DNA of 38,920 nucleotides. Source: Spirochaetota bacterium (lineage in GTDB: Bacteria; Spirochaetota; UBA4802; JAFGDQ01). The translations under genes and the position numbers were made by a program. Location: positions 1 through 38,920 of the forward strand of contig JAFGDQ010000024.1 of NCBI GenBank assembly GCA_016932015.1, written 5' to 3'. Positions 1 through 8,173 of this stretch are shown here, in pieces; position 1 is the first letter of the stretch, and the number at the start of each line of letters is the position of its first letter. The notes beneath the pieces are model-generated. The model was given only the letters and a program-made list of their open reading frames with translations, did not search any database and was not told where the DNA came from.

Positions 1-116
1 GTATTAAATATTATTTTTTTAAATTATGTTAATATTTTTGTTTTTTTATGAACTTTTTTTGAAAAAATAAAAAATTGTTGACACTTTTTTCTATATGCAT
101 CACTATTGGTTTGTTT

Positions 117-269
117 TTAATAGAATCCTTGGTATTCGTCTTTTGAAATACCACTTTTTTTACGGTAGTATTTGACGATTGTTGGTTTGATCATTAAGTA
201 GCTGGCTATAACTCTGTCAGGCCATCCATAGTCAAGAAGTCTGTAAATAGAAGTTTTCATCATGCGCAT
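117..269 (-). CDS. small helix-turn-helix-like protein (50 aa)
   Basis: I read this short gene directly from the minus strand. It encodes 50 residues beginning MRMMKTSIYRLLDYGWPDR and ending KDEYQGFY. An AGGAGGT Shine-Dalgarno lies five bases before the ATG, and a good sigma70-type promoter lies just upstream, so expression signals are stronger than for most genes here. The middle (roughly residues 18-38, DRVIASYLMIKPTIVKYYRKK) has the spacing of a helix-turn-helix as in resolvase or sigma region 4 recognition helices. It could be a small DNA-binding regulator or the remnant of a transposase or resolvase N-terminus. I do not recognise a family. ATG codons at residues 3 and 4 are alternative starts, but the SD favours the first. 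Confidence 0.6.
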   Translation of the reverse strand: MRMMKTSIYRLLDYGWPDRVIASYLMIKPTIVKYYRKKSGISKDEYQGFY

Positions 270-585
270 GGCGCACCTCCTTGTAAAGATATATTTCCCT
301 TATCTGGCATTTTACCTCTTATTAGACGTTTGTCAACATTTTTTTATCACTAAAAAAATTTTTTTGCATTTAGACTTTTTAAATGTAAACGCTGAAATAC
401 AGTGCTTTATATTACACCCCTTATTTTCATATCTTATTGATCCATTGTTATACAAAAACTTGCTTGCAAATCCAAAATTGTGTTTAATTATGACGCATAA
501 CTTTTCAGCATTATTGAATATATCTGTAAAAAGATTTGATTATAAAGAAGCTATGTACAGCTGTTAATATAAACTCCGGAGGAAT
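270..585. other. AT-rich divergent intergenic region
   Basis: This gap separates the minus-strand small HTH gene from the bactofilin gene. It holds the HTH promoter and SD at its left end. I see no convincing promoter for the bactofilin operon, only AT-rich sequence. A 101-codon plus-strand frame across it has no SD, overlaps the promoter of the other strand and reads like translated non-coding DNA. Confidence 0.5.
309..336 (-). promoter_or_regulatory. sigma70-type promoter of the small HTH gene
   Basis: On the minus strand a perfect TTGACA (331-336) is followed after 16 bases by TAAAAT (309-314). A start near 301 would give a leader of about 30 bases carrying the AGGAGGT at about 274-280. 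This is seen directly; use of the promoter is inferred. Confidence 0.55.
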
Positions 586-945
586 ATGGTCAGGTCAGTT
601 AAACAAATTGAAGATAAAATTGTTAATAGCATAATAGGTGAAGGATCTGAATTTAAAGGAGAGTTCACAATAAATGGCCTTTTAAGAATTGACGGGAAAT
701 TTAAAGGTACTATTGACACGGAAGGTAAGGTTTTGATCGGGCAAACCGGAGAAGCTATTACGGATATTAAAGCAAATGTTGTTGTAGTAGGTGGAAAAGT
801 AAAAGGCAACATTTTCGCTACAGAAAGAGTTATTATGCTTTCAACCGGACATGTTGAAGGAAACATAATTACTCCGGGATTGATTATGGAAGATGGAGTA
901 ATTTTTGAAGGCAATTGTACTATCAATAAAAGGGCAGAAGATTGA
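586..945 (+). CDS. bactofilin
   Basis: A 119-residue protein of the bactofilin family (DUF583/PF04519), which polymerises without nucleotide into filaments used for cell shape and localisation of envelope enzymes. The core from about residue 20 to 112 shows the short beta-helical repeat pattern with glycine and valine spacing (EGSEFKGEFTINGLLRIDG, KVKGNIFATERVIML, GHVEGNIITPG). Length is normal for a minimal bactofilin with short unstructured ends. The ATG is preceded by CCGGAGGA, only about three bases away, a tight spacing, but no better start exists. It overlaps the next gene by four bases, so the two are almost certainly co-transcribed and translationally coupled. Confidence 0.9.
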   Translation: MVRSVKQIEDKIVNSIIGEGSEFKGEFTINGLLRIDGKFKGTIDTEGKVLIGQTGEAITDIKANVVVVGGKVKGNIFATERVIMLSTGHVEGNIITPGLIMEDGVIFEGNCTINKRAED

Positions 946-1388
946 TAATTGTTAATTCCACAAATGCAAAGAAGGAAGAGAATTCGAAAGTAAAATCCGG
1001 AAGCAAGACCGGCCATGTTAAATCTAAGGATTCTTTTGGCCGGGTACTCAGTGAGAAGATCTCTTTTGAATTTGCAGGTGCTATTGATGAATTGCTGAAT
1101 GATTTGAAAGAAGAAGAGAAATCTTTTCTTGAAAAACAGACTTATTATCATCTCAGCAGATACAAATCGATTGTTGAAAAAATATTAAAAATTATTGTTG
1201 ATAAAGGTTTTGAGACTCAGAAGCTTAAGCGTCTGAGAAAAGACAGAGCTGATTTTGTTATTGTGGATAAGATCAATTCAAAGCTGCTTGATATTTCAAG
1301 AGAAATTACCGGCAGAGGCAATAAGGCGTTTAATTTACTAAAAGCGATTGAAGAAATAAGAGGAATGGTTTTTGATCTGTTATACTGA
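942..1388 (+). CDS. YaaR family protein (DUF327)
   Basis: A 148-residue DUF327/YaaR protein. The C-terminal two thirds match what I know of Bacillus YaaR: an LxRYKxxVxxFL-like helix (HLSRYKSIVEKILKIIV), then LLDISREIT and LLKAIEEIRGMVFDLL near the end. The first 30 residues are polar and lysine/serine rich. The start is TTG at 942, inside ATTGATAA, so its first codon overlaps the bactofilin stop; an AGGGCAGAAG stretch before it is a weak SD. Molecular role is unknown. In Bacillus yaaR lies directly before holB and yaaT, and the same order is kept here, which supports the call. The ATG-less start makes coupling to bactofilin translation likely. Confidence 0.85.
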   Translation: MIIVNSTNAKKEENSKVKSGSKTGHVKSKDSFGRVLSEKISFEFAGAIDELLNDLKEEEKSFLEKQTYYHLSRYKSIVEKILKIIVDKGFETQKLKRLRKDRADFVIVDKINSKLLDISREITGRGNKAFNLLKAIEEIRGMVFDLLY

Positions 1389-1501
1389 TTTTCACTATAA
1401 ATACATAAGTATATTTTTATATCGTGATATTTTTCCCTGCCATTAAATTTTGAATTAATTTAAAAACATTTTAAATAGTGATTTTAAAGAGCTGCTGAAT
1501 T

Positions 1502-2509
1502 ATGAATACGGAAGGAATTATCGGGCATCAGAGGCAAATTAAAAATCTTGAGTTTCTTCTTAAGAGCGAAAATATTCCCCAGACCATTCTTTTTACAGGA
1601 ATCGGCGGAATAGGCAAAAGCCTTATTGCAAAAAGGTTTATTAACGCTCTTTTCTGCAAAAGTGAAAACCCTCCCTGTCTTGCTTGTTCCGTATGCAGAC
1701 AGTTTGCCGGAGAAGCTTTTCCTGATTTTGTCGAGATATCCCCTAATGAAAAAGGAATCATTCCGATTGGCAGTGAAAATAATCATGAAAGGGGAACCGT
1801 CAGATGGCTGATTCAGAGATCTTCAAGCAAATCAATTAGCGGAAGATACGGTGTTATCATAGATGGAGTTGACAGAATAACGGAAGAGGGACAGAATGCA
1901 CTTTTAAAGACTATTGAGGAGCCCGGTTCCGGATCATGTTTTCTGCTGATATGCTCCAACCGGAATAATCTGCTTTCTACTATTTTATCAAGATGCCTTG
2001 AGGTCAGGTTTCTGCCTTTAAGTGAAGCGGAGCTTCGGGAAATACTGACAAAAAAAGATATTCCTGTCAGGGAGCTTGATTTATTTATTAAACTTTCGGG
2101 CGGCTCAATTGAAATTGTTGATATTCTTTCAGACAGGGAAAATTTTGATGAGATAATTGAGATTTGTAAAATAATATCAGACTATTTAAAGGAAAATGGT
2201 ATTATTGAATCCGGCAGAATCGCAGTAAAAAACATTAAAACTGAATTATTACTTGATATTATTATTAATATATATAGGTTGAATTTTATCAGCTTACTTA
2301 AAAACGAGACTGTGATCCATTCAGAAATAGAAAATATCTTTTTAAATAGTGCTGATGACGTATCTGATTTATTAAAAATATTACTGTATCTGAAAGGAAA
2401 CGGATTACACAATATAAATATAAAATATGCGATTAAAGGAATGTTATATAATTCAGAGATAAGGAAAAATAATTCATTATCTTATAATTTTTCGAATTAT
2501 ATACGATAG
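1502..2509 (+). CDS. holB: DNA polymerase III delta' subunit (clamp loader)
   Basis: A 335-residue clamp-loader ATPase-like subunit that helps load the sliding clamp at the replication fork. The N-terminus has Walker A GIGGIGKS (33-40), a four-cysteine zinc site (C52, C59, C62, C65), a Walker B-like strand YGVIIDGVDRI (about 106-116), ALLKTIEEPG (123-132) and the SRC motif (153-155). Unlike E. coli delta', the P-loop looks intact, as in many DnaX-like relatives. The C-terminal 150 residues are diverged, helical and lysine rich, as usual for this family. The SD is weak (AAAGAG about 11 bases before ATG). A 113-base gap separates it from yaaR. Conserved position before ricT supports HolB over DnaX, which would also be longer. 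Confidence 0.9.
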   Translation: MNTEGIIGHQRQIKNLEFLLKSENIPQTILFTGIGGIGKSLIAKRFINALFCKSENPPCLACSVCRQFAGEAFPDFVEISPNEKGIIPIGSENNHERGTVRWLIQRSSSKSISGRYGVIIDGVDRITEEGQNALLKTIEEPGSGSCFLLICSNRNNLLSTILSRCLEVRFLPLSEAELREILTKKDIPVRELDLFIKLSGGSIEIVDILSDRENFDEIIEICKIISDYLKENGIIESGRIAVKNIKTELLLDIIINIYRLNFISLLKNETVIHSEIENIFLNSADDVSDLLKILLYLKGNGLHNINIKYAIKGMLYNSEIRKNNSLSYNFSNYIR

Positions 2510-2633
2510 AGCAGGTTATTTTTTTGAACATTTCTTTTTATTCCAGGATTGATTGCCTGATTGCCGGAAAAAGCAGATGCCTGGTTTTAGCGAAAGAATC
2601 CGCTAATTATATCGCATTTCCAATGGTGATAAT

Positions 2634-3527
2634 ATGAAAATTATATATATAAAGTTAAGAAACTGCAGCCAGACCTGCTACGTAGATGTAAATGATGCAC
2701 AGGTTGAGCCGAATACTGCTTATATAATTGAAACAGAACAGGGCATTGATATTGGCAATACATGCGGATATTTAAAATATTTAAATGAAAGCGAAATTGA
2801 GAAAACCGGAAAAATACTGCGTGCTGCGACTGAAGATGACCTGAATAAGCTGCCGGATATCATAGCTCTTGAGAATAAGGCATTCAAGGTCTGCAGGAAA
2901 AAAATAATCGAAAAAAAACTGGAGATGAAGCTTGTATCCGTAAAGTCATATTTTGACAAGACCAAGATTATTTTTTATTTTGTTGCCGAGAACAGGATTG
3001 ATTTCAGGGAACTCGTAAGAGATCTTGCTGCTGTTTTCAGGACAAGAATTGAAATGAGGCAAATCGGTGTAAGGGATGAAACTAAAATGATAGGCGGTTT
3101 CGGCCTGTGCGGCAGGCAGTTATGCTGCGGCTTTCTGAACGATGGTTTTGAACCTGTTTCAATTAAAATGGCTAAAGAGCAGAATCTTAATCTCAATTCA
3201 TTAAAGATATCCGGTATGTGCGGCCGCCTTCTTTGCTGTTTAGGTTATGAGTATGATACATATAAAGACCTGAATAAAGAGCTTCCGTTAATTGATTCGG
3301 AAATTAAAGCAGGAGATAAATTTTATAAAGTCATTTCCATTGATACTCTTAAAGGTAAAATAAGATTAAAGCATGATTCTCTGATTGTGGAAGTTTCAAG
3401 TTCCGATCTTCAGAGGAAAGATAATAGATTTTTCATTGCGGAAGAAGTCATTCAGAAACTTACTGAGCCTTATTCTAAAGACAACCATGAAAGTCTTGAG
3501 ATTCAGGAAGTTGTCAGCAGTCAATAG
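2634..3527 (+). CDS. ricT: PSP1 domain protein (RicT/YaaT family)
   Basis: A 297-residue PSP1-domain protein. In Bacillus the homologue RicT (YaaT) is part of the Ric Fe-S complex that affects mRNA processing, sporulation and biofilm formation; here the role is inferred from family only. The signature is clear: FYFVAENRIDFRELVRDL (114-131), GGFGLCGRQLCC (154-165) and SGMCGRLLCCLGYE (193-206), giving conserved cysteines C159, C164, C165, C196, C201 and C202. The N-terminal 60 residues carry extra cysteines (C11, C15, C44). The C-terminal 80 residues are a variable extension. A stop lies about nine codons upstream in frame, so ATG 2634 is the only sensible start, with a weak GGTGAT before it. 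It follows holB by 124 bases, as in Bacillus. Confidence 0.9.
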   Translation: MKIIYIKLRNCSQTCYVDVNDAQVEPNTAYIIETEQGIDIGNTCGYLKYLNESEIEKTGKILRAATEDDLNKLPDIIALENKAFKVCRKKIIEKKLEMKLVSVKSYFDKTKIIFYFVAENRIDFRELVRDLAAVFRTRIEMRQIGVRDETKMIGGFGLCGRQLCCGFLNDGFEPVSIKMAKEQNLNLNSLKISGMCGRLLCCLGYEYDTYKDLNKELPLIDSEIKAGDKFYKVISIDTLKGKIRLKHDSLIVEVSSSDLQRKDNRFFIAEEVIQKLTEPYSKDNHESLEIQEVVSSQ

Positions 3528-3712
3528 TCCGTCCCATATAATAAAACCGGTTTTGCTTTGATTGTTTTTTCACCCTGTAATATAAATTATTATCATTATA
3601 ATTCATTAATCCGGTTTTGCAGCTGGTAAGGTAAAAATTCAAACTTCGCCGGATATTATATTGTTGGAAATTCATTAAAACACAGAAATTTGATATTATT
3701 TTGAGGAAATAA

Positions 3713-5662
3713 ATGAGTAAAAATTTTTATGTAACTACACCAATCTATTATGTAAATGCTGAACCTCATATAGGCCATGCATATTCAACCATACTCGCTG
3801 ATTTTGTTTTCAGATTTTATACAATGCTCGGATACGATTCATATTTTCAAACAGGTACAGATGAGCATGGAGATAAGATAGCAGTTGCCGCGCATGCGAA
3901 TAACACCAGCCCTCAGGAATATACTGACAGGATTAGCCGTAAATTTAATCAGACATGGAAGGATATGAAAATCGCGAACAGCGATTTTATCAGAACATCG
4001 GAGAAACGCCATATAAAGGTTGTTCAGGAAATATTGCAAAAGGTGTATGATAAGGGTGATATTTATTTCGGCAGTTACGGAGGTTATTACTGTGTCGGCT
4101 GCGAAAGGTTTTTAACTGAAAAGGAAATTGTAGATAATAAATGTCCTGAACACAATAAAGAACCGGAATATATTGAAGAAAAGAATTATTTCTTTAAAAT
4201 GGGAAAGTATCAGGACTGGTTGCTGGATCATATTAATAAGAATCCTGAATTTATAAGACCTGAAAGATATAAGAATGAAGTAATATCTCTTTTAAAAAAT
4301 GATGCTCTTGAAGATTTATGTATTTCAAGGCCGAAATCAAGACTTGAATGGGGAATTACTCTTCCCTTTGATGAGAACTACGTAACATATGTATGGTTTG
4401 ATGCATTAATAAACTATATAAGCGGAATCGGATATCCTGATAATGAAAAATTTAATAAATACTGGCCTGCTGCAGAGCATATTATTGCTAAGGATATCTT
4501 AAAGCCGCACGGTATTTTCTGGCCCACAATGCTTCGTTCTGCGGAGATTGAGCCGTATCAGCATTTGAACGTACACGGCTACTGGAATATGGATGAGACA
4601 AAGATGTCTAAAAGCCTTGGTAATGTTGTTACTCCTCTTGAACTGACAGGGAAATTCGGAAATGATGAGGTTCGTTATTTTTTCCTGAGAGAAATGACAT
4701 TCGGACTGGATGCTAAATTCAGTGAGGATGTAATTATTGACAGAATCAATTACGATCTCGCCAATGACCTGGGGAACCTTGTAAAGAGAACATTCAATAT
4801 GGTGGAAAAGTACTTCAATGGGAATATCCCGGAATTCAATTCCGGACAGCCGGCAGACAGGGAAAATGTTACATCTCTGCTGAAAAAATCCGCTGATGAA
4901 TATATTAAGCACTGCAGCAATTTCCAGTCAAGTATAGGGATTGAAAAGCTGTGGGAGTTTATAAGATACTTAAATAAATATATTGATGAGAATAAACCGT
5001 GGCAGGAAGCTAAGGAAAATAATACTGAAAAGCTGTCTTCAATTATGAGAAATCTGCTTGAGTCCATATACAGTATTTCTGTTTTACTGTCCCCAATATT
5101 TATAGAAAAGTCAGACAAAATTATATCAGCATTGAATGCAGAAGGTAAATCAAGGCAGATTGATGATCTTTATAAGTTTGATATTCTTGATACAGGGGGA
5201 AAACTTTCCGATATAGGTATTCTGTTCCCCCGTATTGAGAAAGATAAAGACAAAGACAAGACTCAAATCAAAGATGAGAGAAAATCAAAGAATAAACAGG
5301 CTGAACCCAAAAAGAATAATGAAGAGAATGCCGGCCTTGTGGATATCAGTGATTTCGGAAAGATTGATATCAGAGTTGCACAGATTTTAAAAGCTGAAAT
5401 CGTGGAAGGATCTGATAAACTGCTGGAGCTGGAAATTGATTCGGGGCTGGATATAAGAACAATCATTGCCGGTATTGCTTTGCACTATAAACCTGATTAT
5501 CTTATAAATAAGAAAATACTGCTTGTGGCTAATTTGAAGCCTGCGACAATTTTTAAACGTAAATCTAATGGAATGCTTCTGGCTGCAAGGGAGAAGGGTT
5601 CCGACAAACTTCATCTTGTTGAAGTTAATGAAGATATACCGGTAGGCGCTAAACTCGGTTAA
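3713..5662 (+). CDS. metG: methionyl-tRNA synthetase
   Basis: A 649-residue class I synthetase that charges tRNA-Met with methionine. HIGH is exact at 19-22 (PHIGHAY). A zinc knuckle of the C-x2-C ... C-x2-H kind is seen at C127, C130, C144 and H147. KMSKS is exact at 297-301. The anticodon-binding helical domain runs to about residue 500. It is followed by a highly charged linker rich in Lys, Asp and Glu (about 505-540) and a C-terminal EMAP-II/tRNA-binding OB fold (about 543-649, GKIDIRVAQI ... LANLKPA-like region). This full-length form matches dimeric MetRS of Gram-positive and spirochaete type. The start has a good TGAGGAAATAA spacer. The 185-base gap before it contains no gene. Confidence 0.97.
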   Translation: MSKNFYVTTPIYYVNAEPHIGHAYSTILADFVFRFYTMLGYDSYFQTGTDEHGDKIAVAAHANNTSPQEYTDRISRKFNQTWKDMKIANSDFIRTSEKRHIKVVQEILQKVYDKGDIYFGSYGGYYCVGCERFLTEKEIVDNKCPEHNKEPEYIEEKNYFFKMGKYQDWLLDHINKNPEFIRPERYKNEVISLLKNDALEDLCISRPKSRLEWGITLPFDENYVTYVWFDALINYISGIGYPDNEKFNKYWPAAEHIIAKDILKPHGIFWPTMLRSAEIEPYQHLNVHGYWNMDETKMSKSLGNVVTPLELTGKFGNDEVRYFFLREMTFGLDAKFSEDVIIDRINYDLANDLGNLVKRTFNMVEKYFNGNIPEFNSGQPADRENVTSLLKKSADEYIKHCSNFQSSIGIEKLWEFIRYLNKYIDENKPWQEAKENNTEKLSSIMRNLLESIYSISVLLSPIFIEKSDKIISALNAEGKSRQIDDLYKFDILDTGGKLSDIGILFPRIEKDKDKDKTQIKDERKSKNKQAEPKKNNEENAGLVDISDFGKIDIRVAQILKAEIVEGSDKLLELEIDSGLDIRTIIAGIALHYKPDYLINKKILLVANLKPATIFKRKSNGMLLAAREKGSDKLHLVEVNEDIPVGAKLG

Positions 5663-5793
5663 TTTATAAAGCGTGTTTTTTGAAAAAACCACTGTTATTT
5701 TTCTGATTAAGATAATATATTTTATGCGCTTGTCATTTGGTTTTCAGGATTAACTGAAAAACAGATTCATTTGGAAAATTATTCAGCTATAAA

Positions 5794-6282
5794 ATGAAGA
5801 TTGGAATAATATCAGATACTCATAACGATCTTGAGTCTACTAAGCATGCGTTAGAAGTCTTCAGGTCAAATAATATCGATTTCCTAATACACGCAGGTGA
5901 TTTGTCATCACCCCGGATTATTGAACTCTTTAAAGGTTTTAAATGCAGGTTCGTTATTGGAAATACTGATATTGATATTGATCTTTTAAATGATGAATGC
6001 AGAAAAATGGGATTTGAATGTCTTGAGGAAATTTGTGAAATTACCGTTGAAGGCAAAAGAATACTTGTTATGCACGGAAATGTGGTCCATGCATTCAGGG
6101 AGGCTGTCGCCTCAGGCAAGTATGACTATATCATCAAGGGCCATACTCACCATTTTGAAAATTATATACGCAATAATACCCGGATAGTTAATCCGGGTTC
6201 TTTATATGGAACAACAGATCGTTCGGTTGCGATTCTGGATACAGATAAGGATGAGGTAGAAAAAATAGACCTGGCTTTTTAA
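5794..6282 (+). CDS. MJ0936/YfcE-type metallophosphoesterase
   Basis: A 162-residue calcineurin-like phosphodiesterase of the MJ0936/YfcE/VPS29 group. Metal ligands are all present: DTH (D8, H10), HAGD (D36), GNTD (N57), MHG (H94) and GHTH (H117, H119), followed by the family hallmark NPGSL (133-137). Members hydrolyse phosphodiesters in vitro; physiological substrates are mostly unknown. GNTD replaces the commoner GNCD, which is tolerated. Length is normal. There is no clear SD before the ATG, so it may depend on transcript structure or weak initiation. It is the last plus-strand gene before the convergent parB, and is probably co-transcribed with metG across a 131-base gap. Confidence 0.9.
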   Translation: MKIGIISDTHNDLESTKHALEVFRSNNIDFLIHAGDLSSPRIIELFKGFKCRFVIGNTDIDIDLLNDECRKMGFECLEEICEITVEGKRILVMHGNVVHAFREAVASGKYDYIIKGHTHHFENYIRNNTRIVNPGSLYGTTDRSVAILDTDKDEVEKIDLAF

Positions 6283-6356
6283 GTTGAAATACCGGGAATA
6301 TCAGCTTTTATTTTAATGATATTGTCTGTGCTCAGATGCTTTATCTTCTTTTTTTG

Positions 6357-7238
6357 TTATTTTTTTGCCAGCATTTCCATAATTCTGTCAAAATCATCAA
6401 TTGAATAATAATGAATTTCAATTCTTCCGCTTTTTCCCGAATGCTTTATTTCAACTTTAGTTCCAAGCATTGAAATAAGCTTTTCCTCCATCTTGTGAAT
6501 ATGAGCGTCTTTTGATTTGGATCTTTTGGAATCTTTTGCGTTTACTTTATTTGTATCTGCCAGCTTTTCAGCTTCGCGTACGGAGAGTCCGCCTTTGACT
6601 ATTTCTTTGTAAATTTCATACTGTTTTGCCTGAGGAGCTCCTAACAGTACTTTTGCATGTCCGACGCTGATTTTTCCTTCTGAAAGCGCCTGTTGAATTT
6701 TATCATCCAGATTGAGCAGTCTTAATGAGTTTGCTACTGTTGCCCTGTCTTTTCCAACTTTTTCCGCTATATCCTGCTGTTTCAGTTTGAATCGTGTTGA
6801 TAATATTTTATATGCCTTTGCTTCTTCTACAGGGTCAAGGTTTTCGCGCTGAAGGTTTTCTATCAGGGCGATCGTTAAATTATTTTCTTTGTCAGTTTCA
6901 ATTACAATGGCTTTTATTTTTTTTATTCCGGCGGTCATTGTTGCTCTGAGCCTTCTTTCTCCGGCTACAAGGAAATAGCTGCCGCTTTCTTTCCTGACTG
7001 TAATTGGCTGTATCAGTCCTGCTGCTTTTATGGAGTCAGCGAGTTCATTGATTTTTTCTTCATCAAAATGGGTTCTGGGCTGATCAGGATTCGGCAGTAT
7101 TTTATCAACATCAAGCTCCATTATTTTTCCGGAAACATCCTCACCTTTTAATTCAACTCCAAGCTCCAGATCGTCATCCTGCGCCTGAACTGTTGAAATA
7201 ATTGCGCTTAGTCCTTTCCCTAATGCTTTCTTAGACAT
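6357..7238 (-). CDS. parB: chromosome partitioning protein ParB (Spo0J)
   Basis: A 293-residue ParB CTPase/DNA-clamp that binds parS and spreads to segregate the origin. Motifs: NPDQPR (50-55), VAGERRLRA (91-99, CTP-binding arginine patch), IENLQREN (126-133, second CTP motif), a helix-turn-helix about 154-172 (QQDIAEKVGKDRATVANSL) and a C-terminal dimerisation region after about residue 245. I chose ATG 7238 (MSKKALGKGLSAII, the usual ParB N-terminus) over an upstream in-frame ATG at 7286 because TTGGAGA sits directly before it and the upstream version would extend far into parA. It overlaps the parA stop by eight bases, so the two form an operon. No parS (TGTTTCACGTGAAACA-like) was seen in the window. 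Confidence 0.95.
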   Translation of the reverse strand: MSKKALGKGLSAIISTVQAQDDDLELGVELKGEDVSGKIMELDVDKILPNPDQPRTHFDEEKINELADSIKAAGLIQPITVRKESGSYFLVAGERRLRATMTAGIKKIKAIVIETDKENNLTIALIENLQRENLDPVEEAKAYKILSTRFKLKQQDIAEKVGKDRATVANSLRLLNLDDKIQQALSEGKISVGHAKVLLGAPQAKQYEIYKEIVKGGLSVREAEKLADTNKVNAKDSKRSKSKDAHIHKMEEKLISMLGTKVEIKHSGKSGRIEIHYYSIDDFDRIMEMLAKK

Positions 7239-7992
7239 TCTCCAATACCTCTTGAGAGAGTTTTTCGTAGGTTTCAAAACCCGCACAGTTCCGGTCGTAA
7301 AGATTTATCGGTTTGCCGAAAGACGGTGCTTCCGAAAGTTTAATATTTCTCGGAACAATTGTTTGAAATACTTTATCTTTAAAGTATTCTCTTACATCTG
7401 AAACGACCTGGTTGCTCAGGTTTGTTCTAGGGTCGTACATGGTCAGTACAACACCTTCCACTTTTAGTTTTTTATTCAGGTTCTCCTGAACCATATTGAT
7501 TACTCTTAAAAGCTGGTTAAGCCCTTCAAGGGCATAATACTCGCATTGCAGAGGAATTAAAACCGAGTCGGCTGTAACCAGGCTGTTAAGTGTCAGAATT
7601 CCGAGTGAAGGCGGGCAGTCAATGAATATAAAATCAAAATTATCTCTTATCGTATTCAGCATATCCTTCAAAATGAATTCTCTTCTTTCATGTGAAAGCA
7701 GTTCTACCTGAGCACCGGAGAGATGTATGTTGGACGGAATAATGTAAAGATTCTCAATATCTGATTCGAAAATCGAATCTTTAATAGGGATATCCCTTAC
7801 CAGTGCTTCGTATATTGTTGTTTTTATTTCCTCGGCATTTATTCCCAGGCCGTAGCCTGCATTTCCCTGAGGATCAATATCAATAATAAGTACACGTTTG
7901 CCTTTTTCAGCCAGAAATGCCGACAGGTTTATGGTGGTTGTAGTTTTCCCGACTCCGCCTTTTTGGTTAGAAACTGAAATAATTTTTCCCAT
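7231..7992 (-). CDS. parA: chromosome partitioning ATPase ParA (Soj)
   Basis: A 253-residue ParA/MinD-type ATPase that works with ParB in origin segregation. The deviant Walker A KGGVGKTTT is at 11-19, the A' strand IDIDPQGN at 37-44 with D40, and the Walker B FIFIDCPPSLG is near residue 119-129. The short N-terminus with no HTH is typical of chromosomal Soj rather than plasmid type Ia ParA. The ATG is preceded by AAGGGGC at good spacing. It lies first in the parA-parB operon on the minus strand. The 181-base region upstream has no gene; I could not identify a confident promoter in it. Confidence 0.96.
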   Translation of the reverse strand: MGKIISVSNQKGGVGKTTTTINLSAFLAEKGKRVLIIDIDPQGNAGYGLGINAEEIKTTIYEALVRDIPIKDSIFESDIENLYIIPSNIHLSGAQVELLSHERREFILKDMLNTIRDNFDFIFIDCPPSLGILTLNSLVTADSVLIPLQCEYYALEGLNQLLRVINMVQENLNKKLKVEGVVLTMYDPRTNLSNQVVSDVREYFKDKVFQTIVPRNIKLSEAPSFGKPINLYDRNCAGFETYEKLSQEVLENV

Positions 7993-8173
7993 ATATGCCC
8001 CTTAAATTATCATATACACTTCCGGGATAGTGCGAGTGATGATCCGGTAAAATCCGCGTCACACAGTAAAAACCCGTTGAATGGCTTAAAGCAAAGTTCC
8101 ATATTTTTTATAAAGAGTGCAACAATTATTTTTATTTAAACCGGGTTATAGTGAAAATGAATGGATTCTTTTT

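Noticed and set aside
78..106. TTGACA with CACTAT 17 bases later on the plus strand
   Set aside because: The -10 matches only three of six positions and no plus-strand gene follows; it would only oppose the small HTH gene.
262..567. 101-codon plus-strand frame before bactofilin
   Set aside because: No SD, covers the promoter and SD of the minus-strand HTH gene, and the composition is that of AT-rich non-coding DNA.
3543..3556. AAAACCGGTTTT palindrome followed by a T-rich stretch after ricT
   Set aside because: The palindrome has no loop space and the T-run is distant; not a workable intrinsic terminator.
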